The notes below the pieces were generated by a model. It was not told where the DNA came from and searched no databases. It saw nothing but the letters and a program-made list of their open reading frames with translations. Below, one piece after another: positions 8,717 through 17,417 of a stretch of DNA of 64,000 nucleotides (position 1 is its first letter; the number at the start of each line of letters is the position of its first letter). Origin of the DNA: Zoogloeaceae bacterium. Its GTDB lineage: Bacteria; Pseudomonadota; Gammaproteobacteria; Burkholderiales; Rhodocyclaceae. The position numbers were made by a program, and so were the translations under genes. The DNA lies in NCBI GenBank assembly GCA_024235655.1, contig JACKLY010000001.1, positions 372,001 through 436,000 on the forward strand. Reading direction: 5' to 3'.

Positions 8717-10240
8717 TCAACCGTGATGGCGTTTCTCGGCCATGCGTTCGGCAATCGGCACGACCGAGCCGTCTTCCGCCACTGCCTCCAGGCGAACGGT
8801 AAAGCCCCATAGCGTCGCCATGTGGTCAAGCACGGCGTCGTAGGATTCGTGCAATGGCCGGCGCATATAGCTGAACAGGCGCAGGGTCAGCGATCGGTCG
8901 CCGGAGAAGTCCACATCCCAGACCTGGATGTTCGGCTCGCGGCTGCCGAGGTTGTACTGGTCTGAGAGCTGTTGGCGCAGTTCGCGATAGCCTCGTTCGT
9001 CGTGGATGGCGTCGATCTTCAGTTTGGCCCGCTGGTCGTCGTCGAGCACGGCGAAGAAGCGGAAGTCGCGCATCAGCTTCGGCGACAGATACTGGGCGAT
9101 GAAGCTCTCGTCCTTGAAGTTGGTCATCGCGAAGTCGAAGGTCTCCCGCCAGTCGGAGCCGGCGATGTCGGGGAACCAGGCACGATCCTCGTCCGTCGGC
9201 TGTTCGCAGATGCGGCGGATATCGGTCCACATGGCAAAGCCCAGTGCGTAGGGATTGATGCCGGAGTACCACTTGCTGTTGTATGGCGGCTGGTAGATTA
9301 CGCTGGTATGCGATTGCAGGAACTCGAACATGAAGCCGTCCGAAAGGCGGCCTTCGTCGTAGAGCGTGTTGAGCAGCGTGTAGTGCCAGAAACAGGCCCA
9401 GCCTTCGTTCATCACCTGCGTCTGCCGCTGCGGGTAGAAATACTGGCCGATCTTCCTGACGATGCGGACGATTTCGCGCTGCCAGGGTTCGAGCAGCGGC
9501 GCACTCTTTTCGATGAAATAGAGCAGGTTTTCCTCCGGCTCCTCGGGAAAGTGTTTCTCGGCCTTCACCGCCTTTTTCTCCAGTGCCGGCGGCAGTGTCC
9601 GCCACAGATCGTTGACCTGCGCCTGGAGATAATCCTCGCGCTCCTTCTGGCGCCCTTTTTCCTTTTCCAGCGACAGCTTCGGCGAGCGTTTGTAGCGGTC
9701 CACGCCGAGATTGGAGAGGGCGTGGCAGGCATCGAGCAGGCGTTCGACCGTTTCCTCGCCGTAGCGCTCCTCGCAGTTGGCGATGTAGTTCTTGGCGAAG
9801 ACCAGGTAGTCGACAATCGCGTCGGCGCTGGTCCATTGCTTGAACAGGTGGTTGCCCTTGAAGAAGGAGTTGTGGCCATAGGCCGCGTGGGCAATGACCA
9901 GTGCCTGCATGGTCAGCGTGTTCTCCTCCATCAGGTAGGCGATGCAGGGATCGGAGTTGATGACGATCTCGTAGGCCAGACCCATCTGCCCGCGCCGGTA
10001 ACGATTCTCGTTGGCGAGGAAGTGCTTGCCGAAGGACCAGTGGTGGTAATAGAGCGGCATGCCGATCGATGCATAGGCATCCATCATCTGCTCGGCGCTG
10101 ATCAGTTCAAGCTGGTGCGGGTAGCAGTCCAGCCGGTAGCGCTGCGCCACCTCGCCGATCGCTTCATCGTATTCGGTGATGGCCGGCAGGGTCCATTCGG
10201 AGCCCTGCGGCAGCATCGCAAGCTTCTTTTTCCTGGCCAT
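8717..10240 (-). CDS. SpoVR family protein
   Basis: A 507-residue SpoVR/YcgB family protein. The family was named for a Bacillus cortex gene but is widespread in non-sporulating bacteria, usually as the third gene after prkA and yeaH. Recognisable blocks are YYHHWSFGKHF near residue 70, ENTLTMQALVIAHAAYGHNSF, and MNEGWACFWHY. The ATG at 10240 lies two bases after the stop of the DUF444 gene, so translation is probably coupled. The molecular function is unknown. Association with stress adaptation or stationary phase comes from the family context. Confidence 0.9.
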   Translation of the reverse strand: MARKKKLAMLPQGSEWTLPAITEYDEAIGEVAQRYRLDCYPHQLELISAEQMMDAYASIGMPLYYHHWSFGKHFLANENRYRRGQMGLAYEIVINSDPCIAYLMEENTLTMQALVIAHAAYGHNSFFKGNHLFKQWTSADAIVDYLVFAKNYIANCEERYGEETVERLLDACHALSNLGVDRYKRSPKLSLEKEKGRQKEREDYLQAQVNDLWRTLPPALEKKAVKAEKHFPEEPEENLLYFIEKSAPLLEPWQREIVRIVRKIGQYFYPQRQTQVMNEGWACFWHYTLLNTLYDEGRLSDGFMFEFLQSHTSVIYQPPYNSKWYSGINPYALGFAMWTDIRRICEQPTDEDRAWFPDIAGSDWRETFDFAMTNFKDESFIAQYLSPKLMRDFRFFAVLDDDQRAKLKIDAIHDERGYRELRQQLSDQYNLGSREPNIQVWDVDFSGDRSLTLRLFSYMRRPLHESYDAVLDHMATLWGFTVRLEAVAEDGSVVPIAERMAEKRHHG

Positions 10241-10242
10241 GA

Positions 10243-11511
10243 TCAGGCTCGCTTGCGGAAGAGGTCGCGGAACACCGGGTAGATGTCGGCGACGTTGCCA
10301 ATGCGCTGCATGGCAAAGTGATCGGGGTAGCTGGCGGCCAGCCGCTCGTACTCTTCCCACAGGTTCTGCGGTGCCCCGTCGGTGACCTCGATGTAGGCAT
10401 AGTACTGGCAGGCCGGCAGGATGGTTTCGGTCAGCAGTTCGCGGCAGCGCGGCGAGTCATCGTTCCAGTTGTCGCCGTCGGAAGCCTGGGCGACATAGAT
10501 GTTCCAGCTGCCGCTGGCGTAGCGCTCGCGGATGATGTCGCGCAGCATTTCAAGAGCCGAGGAAACGACCGTGCCGCCCGATTCGCGCGAATGAAAGAAG
10601 GCGTCTTCGTCCACTTCTTCGGCACTGGTGTGGTGGCGGATGAAGACGACATCGATGCGTTCGTAATTCCGGTCGAGAAAGAGGTAGAGCAGCATGAAGA
10701 AGCGCTTGGCGATATTTTTCTTGGCTTCATCCATCGACCCGGAAACGTCCATCAAGCAGAACATCACCGCCTGCGTCGTCGGCTGTGGCACGCGGATGCG
10801 GTTGTTGTAGCGCAGATCGAAAGTGTCGATGAAGGGAATGGCGGCGATCCGGGCTCGCAGCACGGCGATCTCGCGGCGTAGTGCTTCCACTTCCGGGTCA
10901 TCGTCGGCGCGGGTGAGCAGCAGCTCTTCCAGCGTCTTTTCGAGTGTGCGCAGCTGCGCCGCGTAGGGGCCGCCGATGGCGATGCGGCGACCGGCGGCGC
11001 CGCGCATGGTGCGGGTCAGGCTGATGTTGGTCGGCACCCCGGTCGAGGTGAAGCCGGCACGCACGCGCTTGTATTCCTCGACCTTGGCCAGCTGACGTTT
11101 GACCAGGTTGGGGAGCGCCAGCTCGTCGAAGAAGATGTCGAGGAATTCGTCGCGGGTCAGTGTGAAGGCAAAATCGTCCATGCCTTCGCCGTCCTTGCTA
11201 GCCGCGCCCTTGCCGCGGCCGCGAGAGCCACCGAGCGGGCGGTCAACTTCTTCGCCGCTGGTGAAGCGGTCGTTGCCCGGATGCACCTGTCCCCAGACGC
11301 CGCCGTGGTCAAGCGAAAACTGTGGCTCGGCGATATCGTGGCCGGGAATGCTGATCTTCTCGCCATTGTCGATATCGCGGATGCCGCGCTTCGATACCGC
11401 ATCGGCAACGGCTTTCCGGATCTGCCCCTTGAAGCGGCGTATGAAACGGCTGCGATTGACCGAACTCTTGTTCTTGCTGTCGAAGCGGCGGTCGATGATG
11501 CGCACCGTCAT
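10243..11511 (-). CDS. yeaH: YeaH/YhbH family protein (DUF444), von Willebrand A-like
   Basis: A 422-residue DUF444 protein. The C-terminal half resembles a von Willebrand A fold, with MIDAS-like DVSGSMDEAKK after a beta strand. The N-terminal part is basic and glycine-rich around GGSRGRGKG. In other bacteria YeaH works with the PrkA/YeaG kinase in nitrogen-starvation and stationary-phase responses. I chose the ATG at 11511 because GGGAGA stands at normal spacing before it and the MTVRIIDRR start is conserved. It sits between prkA (72-base gap) and the SpoVR gene (2-base gap). Confidence 0.9.
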   Translation of the reverse strand: MTVRIIDRRFDSKNKSSVNRSRFIRRFKGQIRKAVADAVSKRGIRDIDNGEKISIPGHDIAEPQFSLDHGGVWGQVHPGNDRFTSGEEVDRPLGGSRGRGKGAASKDGEGMDDFAFTLTRDEFLDIFFDELALPNLVKRQLAKVEEYKRVRAGFTSTGVPTNISLTRTMRGAAGRRIAIGGPYAAQLRTLEKTLEELLLTRADDDPEVEALRREIAVLRARIAAIPFIDTFDLRYNNRIRVPQPTTQAVMFCLMDVSGSMDEAKKNIAKRFFMLLYLFLDRNYERIDVVFIRHHTSAEEVDEDAFFHSRESGGTVVSSALEMLRDIIRERYASGSWNIYVAQASDGDNWNDDSPRCRELLTETILPACQYYAYIEVTDGAPQNLWEEYERLAASYPDHFAMQRIGNVADIYPVFRDLFRKRA

Positions 11512-11583
11512 GATGTCTCCCTTTGTCGGTCGGCCGGCGCGGCTGGGAGCATTTGCCCGCAACCATCGACCGGCAGCTTGCGC

Positions 11584-13506
11584 TCAACTGCTCTTGCGAA
11601 CCCGCAGGTACCATTCGCACAGCAGGCGTACCTGCTTTTCGGTGTAGCCCTTGGCGATCATGCGGTTCACGAAGTCCTGGTGTTTCTTCTGTTCGTCGGC
11701 GCTGGCCTTGGCATTGAACGAGATGACCGGAAGCAGCTCTTCGGTGTTGGAGAACATCTTTTTCTCGATGACCGCCCGCAGTTTTTCGTAGGATGTCCAG
11801 GACGGGTTCTTGCCGTCATGCGTGGCACGGGCGCGCAGGACAAAGTTCACCACCTCGTTGCGGAAATCCTTCGGGTTGCTGATGCCGGCGGGCTTTTCGA
11901 TTTTCTCCAGCTCATCGTTGAGGGCGCTGCGGTCGAGAATCTCGCCGGTGTTCGGGTCGCGGAATTCCTGATCCTGGATCCAGAAGTCGGCGTAGATGAC
12001 GTAGCGGTCGAAAATGTTCTGCCCGTACTCCGAGTAGCTTTCGAGGTAGGCCGTCTGGATTTCCTTGCCGATGAACTCGGCGTAGCGCGGCGACAGGTAT
12101 TCCTTGATGAAGCGGAGGTATTTCTCCTCGATCTCGGGGGCGAACTGCTCCTGTGCGATCTGCTGTTCGAGCACGTACATCAGGTGCACCGGGTTGGCCG
12201 CCACCTCGCGGTGATCGAAGTTGAAGACCTTGGATAGGATCTTGAAGGCAAAGCGGGTTGATAGCCCGGTCATGCCTTCGTCGACGCCCGCATAGTCTCG
12301 ATACTCCTGGAAACTCTTCGCCTTCGGGTCGGTGTCCTTGAGGTTCTCGCCATCGTAGATCCGCATTTTCGAGTAGATCGAGGAATTCTCAGGTTCCTTC
12401 AAGCGCGACAGCGTCGAGAACTGCGCCATCATGCGCAGCGTGTCCGGTGCGCAGGGTGCCTGTGACAGCGAGGAGTTGGCCAGCAGCTTCTCGTAGATGT
12501 GCATTTCGTCGGTGACGCGCAGGCTGTACGGTACCTTGACGATGTAGATGCGGTCGAGGAAGGCTTCGTTGTTGCGGTTGTTGCGGAAGGCCTGCCATTC
12601 GGCCTCGTTCGAGTGGGCGAGGATCAGGCCGTCGAAGGGGATGGCGCCGAAGCCCTCGGTGCCCTTGTAGTTCTGCTCCTGCGTTGCCGTCAGCAAGGGG
12701 TGCAGCACCTTGATCGGTGCCTTGAACATCTCGACGAACTCCAGCACGCCGCGGTTGGCCAGGCACAGGCCGCCGGAGTAGCTGTAGCAGTCCGGGTCGC
12801 TCTGCGAGTAGGTTTCCAGTTTCCGGATGTCGACCTTGCCGACCAGCGAGGAAATGTCCTGATTGTTCTCGTCGCCCGGCTCGGTCTTGGTGACCGCGAT
12901 CTGCTGCAGCACCGAAGGCCGCAGCTTGACGACGCGGAACTGCGAGATGTCGCCGCCGAATTCGCGCAGGCGCTTGACCGCCCACGGGCTCATGATCGTT
13001 GTCAGGTAGCGGCGCGGGATGCCGTAATCCTCTTCGAGAATGCTGCCGTCTTCCTCGACGTTGAACAGGCCGAGCGGCGACTCATGCACCGGCGACCCCT
13101 TGATCGCGTAGAAGGGCACCTTCTCGATCAGATACTTCAGCCGTTCGGCCAGCGAGCTTTTGCCCCCGCCGACCGGGCCGAGCAGGTAGAGCACCTGCTT
13201 TTTCTCTTCCAGTCCCTGTGCTGCGTGGCGGAAGTAGGAGACGATGTTCTCGATCACCTCTTCCATCCCGTAGAACTCGCGGAAGGCCGGGTAGAGTTTC
13301 ATCATCTTGTTGGCGAAGATGCGCGACAGCCGGTGATCGAGCCGGGTGTCCACCAGTTCAGGCTCGCCGATGGCCATCAGCATGCGCTCGGCCACGCTGG
13401 CATAGGCGGTGGCATCCTTGCGACACAGGTCCAGATACTCCTGAACCGACATCTCCTCTTCCTGTGCTGCCTCGTAACGGCTCTGGTAGCGGGCGAAGAT
13501 CGACAT
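11584..13506 (-). CDS. prkA: PrkA/YeaG serine protein kinase
   Basis: AAA+ like serine protein kinase of 640 residues, the family length. The Walker A motif GPVGGGKSSL is at about 110-119. The DHRLSRIFANKMMKLYPAF block near 57-75 and the PRKA C-terminal domain follow. A very strong ribosome site (AGAGGAGGTG) precedes the ATG. It heads the prkA-yeaH-spoVR module. In enterobacteria this operon is stress and RpoS linked. I looked for a sigma-54 type promoter in the 90 bases upstream and did not find one. Confidence 0.94.
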   Translation of the reverse strand: MSIFARYQSRYEAAQEEEMSVQEYLDLCRKDATAYASVAERMLMAIGEPELVDTRLDHRLSRIFANKMMKLYPAFREFYGMEEVIENIVSYFRHAAQGLEEKKQVLYLLGPVGGGKSSLAERLKYLIEKVPFYAIKGSPVHESPLGLFNVEEDGSILEEDYGIPRRYLTTIMSPWAVKRLREFGGDISQFRVVKLRPSVLQQIAVTKTEPGDENNQDISSLVGKVDIRKLETYSQSDPDCYSYSGGLCLANRGVLEFVEMFKAPIKVLHPLLTATQEQNYKGTEGFGAIPFDGLILAHSNEAEWQAFRNNRNNEAFLDRIYIVKVPYSLRVTDEMHIYEKLLANSSLSQAPCAPDTLRMMAQFSTLSRLKEPENSSIYSKMRIYDGENLKDTDPKAKSFQEYRDYAGVDEGMTGLSTRFAFKILSKVFNFDHREVAANPVHLMYVLEQQIAQEQFAPEIEEKYLRFIKEYLSPRYAEFIGKEIQTAYLESYSEYGQNIFDRYVIYADFWIQDQEFRDPNTGEILDRSALNDELEKIEKPAGISNPKDFRNEVVNFVLRARATHDGKNPSWTSYEKLRAVIEKKMFSNTEELLPVISFNAKASADEQKKHQDFVNRMIAKGYTEKQVRLLCEWYLRVRKSS

Positions 13507-13596
13507 GGTGCACCTCCTCTAGGCTGGCTTCGGTGTTGCGCGGTTATTCTGGCGCCTGGTGTTCCCTGTTGTTTGACACGACTCCTGTAGAAAGTT

Positions 13597-15156
13597 TTAC
13601 GGCTCAGCAGGTGTTTTGGTTGACGGTGCTGAAAAATTAATTCCCTGGGCGAGTGGCAGCTTGTTTCCCCAATTGGTGGTCGAGGTCTGTCGCCGCATGT
13701 AGGCCTTCCATGAATCCGATCCGGCTTCACGGCCACCGCCGGTTTCCTTTTCGCCGCCAAAGGCGCCGCCCACTTCGGCCCCCGAGGTGCCGAGATTGAC
13801 GTTGGCAATGCCGCAGTCACTGCCGGCTGCCGCCAGAAAACGTTCGGCGTGCCTCAGGTCCAGCGTAAACAGCGCCGAGGAAAGGCCCTGTGGCACCGCA
13901 TTGTTGAGCTGGATGGCTTCGTCGATGTCGCGGCAGGGCATGGCGTGCAGCAGCGGCGCGAAGGTCTCGCGCTGCACCACCGGCCAGGTGTTTTCCGATT
14001 GCATCAGGGTGGGCTGGACATAGAAACCGTGGCCGCCGAGAACAGCGCCGCCGTGCAGCAGCTTGCCGCCGCTTTCCTGTGTTTCGCCGACGGCAGCGAC
14101 AAAGGCACGTCGTGCCTCTTCGTCGATCAGCGGCCCGAGCAGGGTCTGCGGGTCGAGCGGATCGCCGATACGCAATTGCCGGTAGGCCTGGATCAGGCGC
14201 TCGATCGTCTCGTCCCAGCGTTGCCGGTGCACGATCAGCCGGCGGGTGGTTGTGCAGCGCTGGCCGGCAGTGCCGACGGCACCGAAGACAATGGCCGGCA
14301 GCGCGATGTCGAGATCGGCCGAGGCGTCGACGATGAGCGCATTGTTGCCCGAACATTCGAGCAGGCAGCGACCGAAGCGGGCGGCAACCAGCGGCGCGAT
14401 GAGGCGGCCGACAGCGGATGAGCCGGTGAAGGAGACGAGGGGCACGCGACCGTCGGTGGCCAGTTGCTGCACTGGCCAGTGCTCGTCGGAGAGGATCAGC
14501 GAGAAGATGCCGGTAGCCGCATGCTGTGCCGCTACCTCATCGACGATGCGCTGAACGGCAATGGCGGTCAGCGGTGCCTTCGGGCTGGGCTTCCAGATCA
14601 CCGGGTTGCCGCATACGGCGGCGATCATCGCGTTCCAGGCCCAGACGGCGGCAGGGAAGTTGAAGGCGGTGATGACGGCGACCGGGCCAAGCGGGTGCCA
14701 TTGCTCGATCATCCGGTGCTGGCGCCGCTCGGAGGCGAGGACGCTGCCTTCCAGCCGGCGCGACAGGCCGACGGCAAAATCAGCGATGTCGATCATCTCC
14801 TGCACCTCGCCATCGGCCTCGGCCTTGATCTTGCCGGTTTCCAGCGCAATCAGCGTGCCCAGATCGTCCTTCTGCCGGCGCAGCGCATCGGCCAGATCGC
14901 GGACGAGCAGGCCGCGCACCGGCGCCGGCACCTCGCGCCAGTGGCGGAAGCTGCGGCTGGCATTGGCGATCAGCACTTCCAGATCGTCGGGCAGGGCCCG
15001 CTGCACCATCGCCAGCGGCTCGCCGAGTGCCGGGTCGATCGAGGCAAAGCCGCCGACACCGGCACGCCACGAGCCATCACCCAGTGCGCTTGCCGGGTTC
15101 ATCTCCTCGATGCCGAGCCGGGAGAGCAGGGTTTCCTTTCCGGTGCGGTAGGGCAT
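13597..15156 (-). CDS. ALDH7-type aldehyde dehydrogenase (piperideine-6-carboxylate/semialdehyde dehydrogenase-like)
   Basis: NAD(P)-dependent aldehyde dehydrogenase of 519 residues resembling AmaB/antiquitin (ALDH7). It has the FTGSSAVG loop at about 243-250, a catalytic-glutamate position E267 in LLECSGNNA, and a catalytic cysteine C301 in AGQRCTTTRR. Most relatives have E-L-G-G-N-N at the glutamate loop, so the C-S pair here is unusual. The ATG at 15156 follows GAGGCGAGGCGAG. The gene lies 28 bases after the arginase-aminotransferase fusion. A role in oxidising glutamate semialdehyde from that enzyme is therefore plausible, while lysine-derived aminoadipate semialdehyde is the alternative substrate. 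Confidence 0.85.
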   Translation of the reverse strand: MPYRTGKETLLSRLGIEEMNPASALGDGSWRAGVGGFASIDPALGEPLAMVQRALPDDLEVLIANASRSFRHWREVPAPVRGLLVRDLADALRRQKDDLGTLIALETGKIKAEADGEVQEMIDIADFAVGLSRRLEGSVLASERRQHRMIEQWHPLGPVAVITAFNFPAAVWAWNAMIAAVCGNPVIWKPSPKAPLTAIAVQRIVDEVAAQHAATGIFSLILSDEHWPVQQLATDGRVPLVSFTGSSAVGRLIAPLVAARFGRCLLECSGNNALIVDASADLDIALPAIVFGAVGTAGQRCTTTRRLIVHRQRWDETIERLIQAYRQLRIGDPLDPQTLLGPLIDEEARRAFVAAVGETQESGGKLLHGGAVLGGHGFYVQPTLMQSENTWPVVQRETFAPLLHAMPCRDIDEAIQLNNAVPQGLSSALFTLDLRHAERFLAAAGSDCGIANVNLGTSGAEVGGAFGGEKETGGGREAGSDSWKAYMRRQTSTTNWGNKLPLAQGINFSAPSTKTPAEP

Positions 15157-15184
15157 GCTCGCCTCGCCTCGATCGTTGGTCAGA

Positions 15185-17296
15185 TTACGCAGCCCACGGC
15201 TGGCGGTGGCCGGCATCGGCAAACACTTCTTCGATACGGGCCAGCCCCCAGTCCAGTTCTTCTCGGCTGATGGTCAGCGGCGGCGCGATACGCAGCACCG
15301 TGCTGTGCGTGTCCTTGGTCAGCACGCCGCGGGCCAGCAGGGCCAGCGCCAGCGAGGCGGCATCGGTGCAGGCTGCATCGACCTCGATGCCGGCGAACAG
15401 GCCACGGCCGCGGATGGCCCGGATCAACGGCGTGCCGCGTGCGATCTCGGCCAGCCGGTGCAGTAGATACTGGCCCAGCTCGGCCGAATGCGCGATCAGC
15501 TGCTGGTCAAAGAGCAGTTCCAGTGCTTCGCTGGCAACAGCCGCCGCCAGCGGGTTGCCGCCGAAGGTCGAGCCATGGTCGCCGGGTTTGAATACCTGCA
15601 TTACCCGCTCGTCGGCGAGGAAGGCCGAAACCGGCAACAGACCGCCGCCGAGTGCCTTGCCGAGGATCAGTCCGTCGGGGCGCACCCTGTCGTGCTGGCA
15701 GGCGAGCAGATGGCCGGTGCGGCCCAGGCCGGTCTGCACCTCATCGGCGATCAGCAGGACATCGTGCCGGCGGCAGATTTCAGCGCAGGCAGCGAGGTAG
15801 CCGTCGGGCGGCACGATGATGCCGCCCTCGCCCTGGATCGGTTCGACCAGGAAGGCCGCGGTGTTTGGCGTGATTGCCGCTTCCAGTGCGGCAGCGTCGG
15901 CGTAGGGGACGCGCAGCAGACCCGGCGGGAAGGGGCCGAAGCCGTCGCGGTACTGGGCTTCGGACGAGAGGCCGACAATGGCGATCGAGCGGCCGTGGAA
16001 ATTGCCGTGACAGGCGATGATCTCGGCCCGGTCGGCCGGCACGCCCTTGACCTTATGCGCCCATTTGCGCGCCGCCTTGAGGGCGGTTTCCACCGCTTCC
16101 AGCCCGGTGTTCACCGGCAGTGCACGATCATAGCCGGTGATGTCGGTCAGGCGCTTGAGGAACAGCGGCAGCCGGTCGTTCGAATAGGCGCGCGAAGTGA
16201 CGGCCAGCCGGCTGGCCTGTGCCGACAGCGTGGCGACGAGGCGCGGGTGCGTGTGGCCGAAGCTGACCGCCGAATAGGCGGCCATCAGATCAAGATAGCG
16301 TCGGCCGTCGTTGTCGGTCAGCCAGCTGCCATGACCTTCAGCCAATACGACCGGCAGCGGTGCGTAGTTGTTGGCTCCGAATTGCGCTTCCAGTTGGCGC
16401 AAGGCGGCAGTATCCGGCCGGCAGGCGGCTTCCAGCAGATCGATGGCAGCCCGTGCGGTCAGGCCGCTGGCATCGCGTGCCGGACAATACTCGGCGATCT
16501 CGAAAGCGATGCAGCGCCGGTCGCGGATCAGGCCGCTGATGGCGGCAGCGAGTTCGCTGGGAGTCAGCCCGTCGGCCACCGGTGTGCTGACGGCCGGTGC
16601 CGTCAGTGGATCGAGTGCGTCGAGATCGAGGCTGATGCCGAACGGCCGGCTGTCGCCGCCAGCGATGTGCAGGGCGTCGGCGAAGACCGCCTGCAGCCCG
16701 CGACGACGGATTTCAGGCATGCCGAATACCTGCACGCCAAAGCCGGCGAGCAGGCGCATCTCGTCCGGCTCGTAGCTGCGTACGCCGATCACCGCCACAT
16801 GCGCGGGATCGAGCATCGGGCCGGCGATGTCGGTCATTTCCGGCGAGCCTTCGCCGAGCAACGCGGCCAGCGGCATGCCGTGCGGATTGCGGGTGATGCT
16901 GGTGGCCGGCGTGTGGGCGTCAAGATGGGCGTCGATCCAGATCAGGCCGGGGGCCTGGTCGAGTGCCCGACCAACACCGCGCCAGCTACCCGCCGCAATC
17001 GAATGGTCGCCACCGAGGATGATCGGCACATTGCCGGTGCGGACGCTGGTGCATACCTCGTCGGCGATTTCGGTGAGCAGGGCGGCCAGCGCTTTCAGCG
17101 GCGGCCCGGCCGGGGTTTCGATGCTGGTACCCCAGCCGCCATCAAGGCCGGCACGGCGAACCGCCGCCTCGATTCCCATCGCGCGTAATCTATCCGGGCC
17201 TTGGCATGGATCGGCGAACGGCGCGCCGAGCGCGCTGGAAACACCGATGAAACGGAGCATGGGTTTGAGTGTGAGCAGCTTGTTTTCGGCAGTCAT
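15185..17296 (-). CDS. Fused arginase - ornithine aminotransferase
   Basis: One uninterrupted 703-residue frame encodes two complete enzymes. Residues about 12-300 are an arginase/ureohydrolase with the manganese-binding motifs GGDHS (95-99), DAHLDAH (122-128) and SLDLDALDP (D224, D226). Residues about 310-703 are a class III PLP aminotransferase of the ornithine-oxo-acid type. It has SFGHTHP, the cofactor aspartate in LLIADEVQTGLGRTG, and the Schiff-base lysine K547 in GKALGGG. The lengths add up to a normal arginase (about 300) plus OAT (about 400). No ATG lies near the junction, so an internal start is unlikely. GGGAGGTG precedes the chosen ATG. The predicted flow is arginine to ornithine plus urea, then glutamate semialdehyde. 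Confidence 0.92.
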   Translation of the reverse strand: MTAENKLLTLKPMLRFIGVSSALGAPFADPCQGPDRLRAMGIEAAVRRAGLDGGWGTSIETPAGPPLKALAALLTEIADEVCTSVRTGNVPIILGGDHSIAAGSWRGVGRALDQAPGLIWIDAHLDAHTPATSITRNPHGMPLAALLGEGSPEMTDIAGPMLDPAHVAVIGVRSYEPDEMRLLAGFGVQVFGMPEIRRRGLQAVFADALHIAGGDSRPFGISLDLDALDPLTAPAVSTPVADGLTPSELAAAISGLIRDRRCIAFEIAEYCPARDASGLTARAAIDLLEAACRPDTAALRQLEAQFGANNYAPLPVVLAEGHGSWLTDNDGRRYLDLMAAYSAVSFGHTHPRLVATLSAQASRLAVTSRAYSNDRLPLFLKRLTDITGYDRALPVNTGLEAVETALKAARKWAHKVKGVPADRAEIIACHGNFHGRSIAIVGLSSEAQYRDGFGPFPPGLLRVPYADAAALEAAITPNTAAFLVEPIQGEGGIIVPPDGYLAACAEICRRHDVLLIADEVQTGLGRTGHLLACQHDRVRPDGLILGKALGGGLLPVSAFLADERVMQVFKPGDHGSTFGGNPLAAAVASEALELLFDQQLIAHSAELGQYLLHRLAEIARGTPLIRAIRGRGLFAGIEVDAACTDAASLALALLARGVLTKDTHSTVLRIAPPLTISREELDWGLARIEEVFADAGHRQPWAA

Positions 17297-17417
17297 CGCA
17301 CACCTCCCGTTCTGCAGGGGTTCTGCTACCAGTATAGACAAGCGCTGGCAGATTTCGTTCGGTGCGCAGCGAACGGACGGCGGCGGCAGATGAGCGGCGA
17401 GGGGAGAGGCGGATGCG

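Noticed and set aside
8703..8730. Short inverted repeat after the diguanylate cyclase
   Set aside because: A 6-bp stem with a 7-base loop and no T run; too weak for a terminator call.
16340..16420. Possibility that the arginase-aminotransferase fusion is two genes joined by a sequencing error
   Set aside because: The frame is continuous, linker composition is natural and both lengths are complete. An error cannot be fully excluded from sequence alone, so it is listed as the refuting test in the finding.
15488..17188. 566-codon plus-strand frame opposite the arginase-aminotransferase fusion
   Set aside because: The fusion has all catalytic motifs in frame; the antisense frame has none.
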